Of a DNA stretch of 64,000 bases, positions 55,129-62,958 are shown piece by piece. Position 1 is the first letter of the stretch; every line of letters starts with the position of its first letter. Source of the DNA: HyVt-477 sp965224605 (GTDB lineage: Bacteria > Pseudomonadota > Gammaproteobacteria > Thiotrichales > Thiotrichaceae); assembly GCA_965224605.1 (NCBI GenBank), contig CBDCZP010000006.1:124001-188000 (forward strand). Direction: 5' to 3'. The notes under the pieces are model-generated. The model worked only from the letters and a program-made list of their open reading frames with translations. It did not search any database and was not told where the DNA came from. A program made the position numbers and the translations under genes.

Positions 55129-55407
55129 ATGAATTTAGTCATGAGATTATTGTAAATTTTATTGCAGTAATGGGTATTACAATACATATTGAAGAATGAT
55201 AGATAGTACTTGTTGACAGGAAAACCTCTAAAGTGATTGAAGAAACCTTATCTACACCGTAGATTTATCCTGACTGGATTTAAAAGAGGAGGGTTAATGA
55301 AATAATTGCTTGATTAGTATACGATTGAGGATGTAAAGTTATAAATAATCGAAGAAATTAAACCTTGGTGAAATCAGTAGGGATCGGTACGAAATAAAAT
55401 AGACTAA

Positions 55408-55509
55408 TTAAAAACGGCTGCCGAAGCAGCCGTATATATCGGTGGGATAACTTCAATAAAGAAGAACCCTTGTTGCCGATAGTCCCCACCATCGGAATGC
55501 CTGATATGC
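55408..55509 (-). ncRNA. tracrRNA of the type II-C CRISPR system
   Basis: Positions 55472-55509 are the anti-repeat, matching the array repeat over almost its full length (CCCCACCATCGGAATGCCTG block) with two small bulges. On the minus strand it is preceded by an extended -10 TGTTATAAC (55515-55520 is its TATAAC) and followed by a nexus-like hairpin (GGG/CCC with CTTC/GAAG) and the terminator at 55410-55433. This gives a transcript of about 100 nt. Its orientation requires that crRNAs be made from the minus strand. The rest of the gap 55129-55407 shows no gene. Confidence 0.85.
55410..55433 (-). terminator. intrinsic terminator of tracrRNA
   Basis: On the minus strand ACGGCTGC pairs with GCAGCCGT around a TTCG tetraloop and is followed by TTTTTAATT. 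This is a textbook terminator that fixes the tracrRNA direction. Confidence 0.93.
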
Positions 55510-55550
55510 ACTAAGTTATAACACAAACTTAAAAGGGCTTAAAGTATCTT

Positions 55551-58500
55551 ATGGCATATCGACTTGGAATTGACCTCGGAACTGCTTCTATTGGGCTTGT
55601 TGCTGTCCAGCTTAATAAAAACAACCAACCTGAATCTATACTCTGGCACTCTTGCCGTATATTTCCTGAACCCGTTGATAAGGGTACAAATGGAGGCGTT
55701 GGGGAAGCTAAAAAAGCAGCACGACGAAAAGCACGGTTAAGTAGTAAATTAATTGATCGTCGAGCATTACGTCTAAGAGATATTGCCAGTCTTTTTAAAT
55801 TGGCAAAGCTAGACAAAAGTAAAATTCCACCTGATCACGGTCAACTTATCCACTCAGCTAGAGCAAAAGCTGTTTCAGAAAAGATTGAATTGGCTGATTT
55901 AATGCGTGTGTTTTTGAGAATGGCAAAACGACGTGGATATTCTGGTGGATTTAAAACTAAAAAAGACAGTAAAAGTGATGATGCAGTTGTCGAGCCTGGG
56001 ATTAATAAATTAAAAGAAAACATGAGTGCAGTAGGTTGTAATTACATTGGGGAGTATCTATACCATCGCTTTAAAAAAGGAGAAACTTTACGCCTAAAAG
56101 AAGTCGGTATGTATGCCGATAGAGAAATGGTTGAGGATGAATTTGAACAGATATGGAAAGTACAATCATCTTTTCATTCAGAACTGCTAGGTATTCACCT
56201 TGATAAACCTTTAAACGATATTTTTCACAATGCAATTTTTTATCAACGACCTCTAAAGTCTGTGAGTAGAATGGTGGGGAACTGTCAATTAGAAACCAAT
56301 CTACCCCGCTCTCCAATGTCACAATTAATTGCTCAAGAGTTTAGAATCGAGAAGCAAATTGCTGATCTACGCTGGGGTATGAGGCGTGATGCACCTAAAA
56401 TCTCACCAGAACAACAAGAGATTGTTAGAACTTTACTACTATTAAATCCAAAACAGACATTTAAACAAGTTTATAAAGCCTTTGAAAAAGCAGGTTGCCC
56501 AAAGCCTGAAAACCTTGAATTAAATTTTGATCGTCCTAGTAGACCCGAACTAAAAGGGAATACCACTCTAAAAGCTATGCAATTATTAGATTTAGCTGAC
56601 GAATGGATAGCTTTAGATCAAGGTGTGCAAATTAGTATTATCAATTTTCTAGCCGACCTCGGTTCACCCCAGGAAGTTGATAGAGATGATTGGCATCTAC
56701 AGTATCAACGCAAAAACAAAATCTTACGACAATTCAAACCAGAAATGGTGAATTTTATTAATCGCATGGTTAGTAGTGGAAAGTTTGATCGTCTTAGTAA
56801 GATGAAATTTGATACGGGGCGTAGTAGCTACTCTATAAAAGCCTTACGTTCGTTAGTGAAAGAAATGCGAAAGGGTATGGATGAGCATGCGGCTATTAGC
56901 AAGCTGTATCCACAGGATGATAATCAAAATAAAAATGTTGACGAGTTATTGAAACCATTAAAAGCTACTGGAAATATTGTTGTTGATGGAGCGATGAGGC
57001 AGTTGCGCTATGAAATCAATAGACTTATTGAAGAAATGGGTGAGACTCCTACTGAAATTGTGATAGAGATGTCTCGTGATATGGGGCTTGGGTTAAAGAA
57101 ACGAGGAGAAATAGAAGGAAAAATCAATAAAAACCGTATTGCAAGAGAGAGGGCAAAAAAAGAATTAGAGAGCCATGGCATAGCAACCACCTCGACAAAT
57201 ATTTTCCGCTATCGTTTATGGGAGGAACAATCACACAAGTGTCCTTATTGCGAAAAACGTATGAGCCTCTCTTCAGAAACAGACCTTGAACACATTGTAC
57301 CTAAATCTTTAACACGAGTGGGACGTCAACAGGATCATATTATTCTTGCTCACCGCAGTTGTAATGATGAAAAAGGTGATTTAACACCTTGGCAAAAATG
57401 GGGCGATGGAAAAGACCCTGACCGATGGCGGCTAGTACAAGATCGCGCAGCTGATCTAGAGAAGAAAAAACGATTTGTTAAAGCCAGATTGTTAACAATT
57501 ACAGATTATAAACCTGAAATTATCAATAGTAATATCATCGAAAGCTTTACCAATAGGCAATACCATGAATCATCTTGGATCGCTAAATTAGCAACTCAAT
57601 GGATGAAAACTATTTGTAGTGATGTATCTGTAAGTAGAGGTCAATTAACAGCTTATCTGAGGCGAATATGGGGACTAGAAACAGTCATCCCTGAAGTTCG
57701 TTATGAATCAAATTTAGCTGTATTAGATACTAACAAGAATATTATTACGCAGGATACGTTTAATCTGCATAAAAGCTATTGGGAGGGACACTATAGGGCT
57801 AAGAGTGGAGCTGTACGGACGGATCGAATGATCGAAAAGCGTATTGATCATCGTCATCATGTTATTGATGCGCTTGTAATCGCCATGACTACCCGAAGCC
57901 TCTTTCAAAAAATGGCAAAAAATTATAAACAACGTAGTGAGCAATCCCGTGAAGGAGGAAGAGTGAGAATGTCTTTGGCAGTCGAGCCGCCGTTAAAAGA
58001 TATTCGTGATCATGCGCTAGATATCACCCGAAACCATCATATTACTCATAAACCTGACAGGCAGATTGGTGGCAGTATTTTCAAAAAAACTGCTTATGGT
58101 ATTGTAACTATTGAAGGTGAAAAAAATGTTACTACAAAACCTGTTGAAAAACTTACCTTAAGAACAGAACTGAAAGGATTAGCGACGGGAAGTAAAGCAA
58201 AGGACGTAATAGCAACTCGAAAAAAACTTGAAAAAATTACTCCAGAAAGCACCAAAAATATTGTTCTTGAAGCTTTTGATAACAGAGTTAAATCTGGAAA
58301 GACTGCTGAACAAGCCTTAAATGAAAATATTATTTATGCTGGATATAACACACCTATCAGACGTGTAAAAATTATTCAAGACAAGTCTTCTAGTACCGCA
58401 AAGTGTATCTATTTTGATAGTCGAAGCTCAAAGCAGACACATGAAAAATATATTCAATATGATGGGAATGCTTACTTTCAAATAACTACTACTGAGGAAG

Positions 58501-58802
58501 GGAAGCCAGAAATACGTGCTGTAAAAATGGATGAAGCTTATCAAGAAAAAGGGAAGCCTCTTCCACCTACAGCAATGCGTTTCTACAAAGGCGACACTAT
58601 TGTTGATACGAATGATGGTAAGCACTTTATACTGAAACAAATGAAAACAGCAGGAAAGTTCATAATGGTTCAAGTCACAGAAGCTAATGAAGTACTTGAT
58701 CTTGAAAAAACTGCACAGCAAGCAAAAAAATTAGATTTAAGTTATGAAACAGGGCTAAGGAGCGTAAGTGGAAAAGGAATTCTAAGGCTGGCGATACTTT
58801 AA
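55551..58802 (+). CDS. cas9: CRISPR-associated endonuclease Cas9 (type II-C)
   Basis: The RNA-guided effector, 1083 residues, in the size range of II-C Cas9. RuvC-I is MAYRLGIDLGTASIGLVA (Asp8). The arginine-rich bridge helix is AARRKARLSSKLIDRRALRL. RuvC-II is PTEIVIEMSRDMGLGLK with Glu. The HNH domain has CPYCEKRMSLSSETDLEHIVP (catalytic His) and HRSCNDEKGDLTP (Asn). RuvC-III is RIDHRHHVIDALVIAM with the His and Asp residues. All catalytic residues are present. It is 1 base upstream of cas1. No csn2 or cas4 follows, which fits II-C. Confidence 0.96.
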   Translation: MAYRLGIDLGTASIGLVAVQLNKNNQPESILWHSCRIFPEPVDKGTNGGVGEAKKAARRKARLSSKLIDRRALRLRDIASLFKLAKLDKSKIPPDHGQLIHSARAKAVSEKIELADLMRVFLRMAKRRGYSGGFKTKKDSKSDDAVVEPGINKLKENMSAVGCNYIGEYLYHRFKKGETLRLKEVGMYADREMVEDEFEQIWKVQSSFHSELLGIHLDKPLNDIFHNAIFYQRPLKSVSRMVGNCQLETNLPRSPMSQLIAQEFRIEKQIADLRWGMRRDAPKISPEQQEIVRTLLLLNPKQTFKQVYKAFEKAGCPKPENLELNFDRPSRPELKGNTTLKAMQLLDLADEWIALDQGVQISIINFLADLGSPQEVDRDDWHLQYQRKNKILRQFKPEMVNFINRMVSSGKFDRLSKMKFDTGRSSYSIKALRSLVKEMRKGMDEHAAISKLYPQDDNQNKNVDELLKPLKATGNIVVDGAMRQLRYEINRLIEEMGETPTEIVIEMSRDMGLGLKKRGEIEGKINKNRIARERAKKELESHGIATTSTNIFRYRLWEEQSHKCPYCEKRMSLSSETDLEHIVPKSLTRVGRQQDHIILAHRSCNDEKGDLTPWQKWGDGKDPDRWRLVQDRAADLEKKKRFVKARLLTITDYKPEIINSNIIESFTNRQYHESSWIAKLATQWMKTICSDVSVSRGQLTAYLRRIWGLETVIPEVRYESNLAVLDTNKNIITQDTFNLHKSYWEGHYRAKSGAVRTDRMIEKRIDHRHHVIDALVIAMTTRSLFQKMAKNYKQRSEQSREGGRVRMSLAVEPPLKDIRDHALDITRNHHITHKPDRQIGGSIFKKTAYGIVTIEGEKNVTTKPVEKLTLRTELKGLATGSKAKDVIATRKKLEKITPESTKNIVLEAFDNRVKSGKTAEQALNENIIYAGYNTPIRRVKIIQDKSSSTAKCIYFDSRSSKQTHEKYIQYDGNAYFQITTTEEGKPEIRAVKMDEAYQEKGKPLPPTAMRFYKGDTIVDTNDGKHFILKQMKTAGKFIMVQVTEANEVLDLEKTAQQAKKLDLSYETGLRSVSGKGILRLAIL

Positions 58803-58803
58803 C

Positions 58804-59721
58804 ATGTCAGAAAATAGAATTTTACTCATTGAAAATCCAGCATATTTATCTATTAAATTAGGCAGGTTAAGAATTTCTAGAAAGGATCATCCAGACATTT
58901 TTATTCTTCCAGCTGATATAGCGGTGATTTGTCTTCATCACCATACTATCCAGTTAAGTGTTCATGTTTTGAAAGCATTATCTGAAGCGGGATCAGCTAT
59001 TTTAGTAACAGATGATAAACATCATCCAAGTGGGTTAATGCTTTCCTATGTTGGAAACCAATTGCTTAGACAGCGCTTACGTTTACAAATCAATCTTGAG
59101 CAAAAAGAAAAACTAGGCATTGTGTGGCAACAAATTGTTAAAGCTAGAATTTTAACTCAAGCAAAAAACCTAAGGGGATTAGGTTTAAAAGGTGCTTTGC
59201 GACTTGAAAGGCTTAGCAAAGAAGTGACTAAAGGTGATGTGAAAAACGCTGAAGCACAAGCAAGTAAGCATTATTGGAAACATTTATTTGATTCTGGTTT
59301 TTTGCGACGAAAGCAAGGAGCCACTGATTCTACTAATATCCACATTAATTTTGGAGCTGCTGTTTTACGAGCCATGGTAGCTCGTCAATTAGTACTTAAT
59401 GGTTTAAATACTGCATTAGGTGTTGGCCATGATAACCAACAAAACCCTTTTAATCTCGTTGATGATCTGATGGAGCCTTATCGTTTTCTGGTGGAACGAA
59501 AGGTTCATGCTATGCAACTTGTCGATCAGGAAATTACTGCTCAAACTAAAACAGAATTACTACAATTTATTAAGTTAGAGATTGATATGGGCAATAGTAC
59601 TTTTAGGCTTGCGAGTGCTATTGCAGAAACGGTCACCAGTTACTGTCGTTTGCTAGAAGGTAAACAATCTAAGTTAACATTGCCAAATGATGTATCAATG
59701 GAAGAATGTCATGGCAGCTAA
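58804..59721 (+). CDS. cas1: CRISPR adaptation integrase Cas1
   Basis: Cas1 integrates new spacers with Cas2. The 305-residue protein has HINFGAAVLRAMVARQLVL and the catalytic segment GVGHDNQQNPFNLVDDLMEPYRF, containing the metal-binding His and acidic residues. Length is normal for type II. It follows the cas9 stop by 1 base and overlaps cas2 by 11 bases, so the three cas genes form one transcription unit. Confidence 0.95.
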   Translation: MSENRILLIENPAYLSIKLGRLRISRKDHPDIFILPADIAVICLHHHTIQLSVHVLKALSEAGSAILVTDDKHHPSGLMLSYVGNQLLRQRLRLQINLEQKEKLGIVWQQIVKARILTQAKNLRGLGLKGALRLERLSKEVTKGDVKNAEAQASKHYWKHLFDSGFLRRKQGATDSTNIHINFGAAVLRAMVARQLVLNGLNTALGVGHDNQQNPFNLVDDLMEPYRFLVERKVHAMQLVDQEITAQTKTELLQFIKLEIDMGNSTFRLASAIAETVTSYCRLLEGKQSKLTLPNDVSMEECHGS

Positions 59722-60043
59722 TGGGTGGAGAATTATGTGGGTATTAGCTGTATTTGATGTACCAACACTGACTAAAGAAGATAGAAGAGCTTATACTGTC
59801 TACAGAAAATCTTTATTAAAAGAAAATTTTCATCAGCTACAATATTCAGTTTATTTGCGACATTGCCCTACTTTGGCTAAAGCAGAAGCACTAATTGCAA
59901 GGCTCAGAAATGTCATACCGGAAAACGGGCATGTGGTATATTTCATGTTAACTGATAAACAATACGGAATGACTCGTGAATTTCTTGGACGCGAACGCAC
60001 AAAGAAAAGGCTCGATTTGCCAGAGCAAATCGAGCTGTTCTAA
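59711..60043 (+). CDS. cas2: CRISPR adaptation protein Cas2
   Basis: A 110-residue ferredoxin-fold partner of Cas1. The beta-1 segment is WVLAVFDVPTLTKEDRRAY, and LQYSVYLRHC gives the second strand. The ATG at 59711 overlaps the cas1 end and is preferred; a further in-frame ATG lies at 59735. The 38-base segment between this stop and the first repeat is AT-rich but too short for a long leader. Confidence 0.93.
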   Translation: MAANGWRIMWVLAVFDVPTLTKEDRRAYTVYRKSLLKENFHQLQYSVYLRHCPTLAKAEALIARLRNVIPENGHVVYFMLTDKQYGMTREFLGRERTKKRLDLPEQIELF

Positions 60044-60081
60044 ATATACTCACAATAAAATCATAAGCATACAACACACCT

Positions 60082-61526
60082 AGTTTATCAGGCATTCCGA
60101 TGGTGGGGTATCGGAACAAGTTTATCAGGCATTCCGATGGTGGGGTAGAACGTGATCTAGACCAGTTTATCAGGCATTCCGATGGTGGGGTATCGGAACG
60201 AGGGCGTAAGCGTTAATTGATTTTGTCTTAGTTTATCAGGCATTCCGATGGTGGGGTATCGGAACTTCTGATCAAGAAGGATATTAGATTTGGCTTCAGT
60301 TTATCAGGCATTCCGATGGTGGGGTATCGGAACGTACAGCGGCAGCCTCGGTTGTTCCCTCAGTTTATCAGGCATTCCGATGGTGGGGTATCGGAACATA
60401 CTGGCTATCGTCCCACCCTTCACTAGTAGTTTATCAGGCATTCCGATGGTGGGGTATCGGAACCCACTGATCGTCTTTCCAAGATGACGGACAAGTTTAT
60501 CAGGCATTCCGATGGTGGGGTATCGGAACTGGGTTATACAGGTGAACTATCGCGATTTTAGTTTATCAGGCATTCCGATGGTGGGGTATCGGAACCATAG
60601 AGCGTACATGCTAAACTCTTGAGAAAGTTTATCAGGCATTCCGATGGTGGGGTATCGGAACTTTGGTTAGATTGTATTGTTTATACTTTCTAGTTTATCA
60701 GGCATTCCGATGGTGGGGTATCGGAACATGCGTAGTAGTGTTTTGATGTGCATGGCTAGTTTATCAGGCATTCCGATGGTGGGGTATCGGAACCACACAC
60801 CGTCTTCAAACACACCCGCAATTAGTTTATCAGGCATTCCGATGGTGGGGTATCGGAACGGATGCTGAGACGGAGTTTCGGTCTTTTTTAGTTTATCAGG
60901 CATTCCGATGGTGGGGTATCGGAACGGAACCTCGTTTATCAGGCATTCCGATGGTGGGGTATCGGAAAACAACATCCGCAAGTTTATCAGGCATTCCGAT
61001 GGTGGGGTATCGGAACACGAATTGGATGCTCTTGGCACAGCCTACGAAGTTTATCAGGCATTCCGATGGTGGGGTATCGGAAGCGAGCCTCCGAGCAAGT
61101 TTATCAGGCATTCCGATGGTGGGGTATCGGGTATCAACGATGGTGGGGTATCGGAAGCAAGTTTATCAGGCATTCCGATGGTGGGGTATCGGAACAAATG
61201 GAAGGTTGTTAGTCACCACCCCATGAGTTTATCAGGCATTCCGATGGTGGGGTATCGGAACTAATATGGCACATTACGGCCCTTAGCAAAACAGTTTATC
61301 AGGCATTCCGATGGTGGGGTATCGGAACGTTGAGGGCTTACATCATGAGAGATCGAGGAGTTTATCAGGCATTCCGATGGTGGGGTATCGGAACTATTTA
61401 GCGCAGTTGGCACCACTTGCATTAAGTTTATCAGGCATTCCGATGGTGGGGTATCGGAACACTAACACCGTCCCCCATACGCTATCTGACAAGTTTATCA
61501 GGCATTCCGATGGCTAGTATCGGAAC
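60082..61526 (-). CRISPR. type II-C CRISPR array: 24 repeats with irregular spacers
   Basis: The 36-nt repeat on the plus strand opens AGTTTATCAGGCATTCC and closes GGGTATCGGAAC. There are 24 copies, the first at 60083 and the last degenerate at 61493, plus a partial one at about 61139. Sixteen regular spacers are 28-32 nt. Others are 2 nt (60118), about 13 nt (60152), 8 nt (60926), about 14 nt (60968), 16 nt (61083) and a scrambled 61131-61160. Repeats at 60120 and 61099 are shortened. The minus strand is the crRNA strand, inferred from tracrRNA. In that direction the repeat ends TGATAAACT, a plausible extended -10, as in Neisseria II-C arrays. Confidence 0.95.
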
Positions 61527-61684
61527 TCATCCATCCGCTTACGACTGTTACCACACGTAAACAGATCAGACAAAACTTGATGCGCGTTAAAAGTTATTAT
61601 CAAGTTCTATTTTTATGTACTGTTTTCGAAGGTAGAATGTCAACGAGATTAGCGAGCGTTGAAATGGCTATACGATAAGCCAGC

Positions 61685-62824
61685 TTACTCCATATACTGC
61701 TTGATATTCTGTAAAAAGGTGGTGACTGGTATTAACTTAATCCCTTCAATTTCCAGTTTATCCTTACCTCCGTAAATAAAGTATGGGGTGACTTCTGGAT
61801 AGTCTTCTCTAAATTTCTTCAAACCACTAAGTTGTTTGCGGCTAATCGTGCGGGTACGTTTGACTTCAATAGCGTAGAAACCATTCTCTCCGTAACAGAT
61901 AATATCAACTTCGATACCCGTTGCTGTTCGCCAGAATGAAAGCGTGTAACCCCAGTTCATGTATTCATTCATGGCACGTATTTCTTGTAACACTAGTGTC
62001 TCAAGACAAATGCCTTCGAGCTCTACTGGGCTATCCAATATTCCCTTAGGACGCAGATGGTAGAAAACACCCGTATCAAAGTAGTAAAACTTTCTATGCT
62101 GAGTTAAGCGGCGTTTGGCTCTTTTAGTAAAAACAGGCAGGCGAAAAGCAATTAGTAGGTCTTCAAGTATGGAGAAATAATTCTCTGCCACTTTTCTGTT
62201 TATACCGGCTTCTCTGGCGATTTCTGTCACATTCAAGGATTCTCCTTGTGAATAGCTGGCAACTTCCATAAAACGACTAAAGGCGCCGATATTTCGAGTC
62301 AACCCTTCCTGTTGAACTTCTTGTTCTAAATAGGTTTGAATATAGGCTTGCAGGTATTTTTGAGGGTTCTCTTCGCTAAAAACTGAAGGTAACATTCCGT
62401 ATTTAAGCGCATGAAGCAGATTAAAGTCATCACCTACTTCCGTGCAGGTTAGTGGGAAAAATTGGTATTTCAAGGCTCTTCCAGCAAGTAGATTCACCTG
62501 ATTCCGCCTAAGTTTTCTGGCACTTGATCCCGTCAGTACAAAATAGAGATCCTTTCTTTCCTCAATCAGGCGATGCACTTCATCGAGAAGGTTAGGGACT
62601 TTTTGCACCTCATCCATAACAACCCAACCTTTGTAATCGGAGGGAATGTATTCTTCCAGACGATTTTCTGATCCTAACAAACGCCGAAGTAGCTCTGGTC
62701 GTAAGAAATCCAGGTAGATGGCATCCGTAAAATGGGTTTTAAGCCATGTTGTCTTGCCTGTGCCACGCGAACCGAACAGGAAAAAACTTTTATTTTTAGG
62801 TGGTTTGAAGAGTCTTTTATACAT
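61685..62824 (-). CDS. second AAA-family ATPase with DUF4143
   Basis: A 379-residue protein of the same family as 53857-55128. Walker A is FGSRGTGKTTWLKTHF, Walker B GWVVMDEVQKVPN, sensor FVLTGSSARKLRR, and the C-terminal E-x-K-like segment ENGFYAIEVKRTR. The ATG at 62824 (MYKRLFKPPKN) is preferred to one 21 codons upstream, because a perfect palindrome just upstream looks like an operator. It ends 160 bases past the last CRISPR repeat. Confidence 0.82.
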   Translation of the reverse strand: MYKRLFKPPKNKSFFLFGSRGTGKTTWLKTHFTDAIYLDFLRPELLRRLLGSENRLEEYIPSDYKGWVVMDEVQKVPNLLDEVHRLIEERKDLYFVLTGSSARKLRRNQVNLLAGRALKYQFFPLTCTEVGDDFNLLHALKYGMLPSVFSEENPQKYLQAYIQTYLEQEVQQEGLTRNIGAFSRFMEVASYSQGESLNVTEIAREAGINRKVAENYFSILEDLLIAFRLPVFTKRAKRRLTQHRKFYYFDTGVFYHLRPKGILDSPVELEGICLETLVLQEIRAMNEYMNWGYTLSFWRTATGIEVDIICYGENGFYAIEVKRTRTISRKQLSGLKKFREDYPEVTPYFIYGGKDKLEIEGIKLIPVTTFLQNIKQYME

Positions 62825-62836
62825 AATGGCGGCATT

Positions 62837-62855
62837 ATGGACTTTAAAAGTCCAT
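62837..62855. promoter_or_regulatory. 19-nt perfect palindrome upstream of the second DUF4143 ATPase
   Basis: ATGGACTTTAAAAGTCCAT is symmetric around one base and begins 12 bases before the ATG at 62824. It is a likely operator overlapping the promoter and leader. No such palindrome precedes the first DUF4143 gene, which has the 22-nt repeats instead. Confidence 0.7.
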
Positions 62856-62958
62856 TTTACACTGTTTTTTGGAGTTTTAAAGCGCATTAATTCTTATTCT
62901 TTGTTGTTAGCTGCTTTAGTCATCAGTAAGAAGAAATGCGTGGGCATTCTTAGAAGGT

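Noticed and set aside
55472..55509. tracrRNA on the plus strand
   Set aside because: On the plus strand the anti-repeat would run straight into cas9 with no terminator. The minus-strand reading has both a promoter-like element and a terminator.
60044..60081. Long CRISPR leader next to cas2
   Set aside because: Only 38 AT-rich bases separate cas2 from the first repeat, and the first spacers there are already damaged, so a classical leader at this end is not supported.
60290..61517. Several ORFs of 63-123 residues on both strands inside the CRISPR array
   Set aside because: They are read through the repeats (recurring FIRHSDGGVSE, SLSGIPMVGYRN or FRYPTIGMPDK) and are translation shadows of the array.
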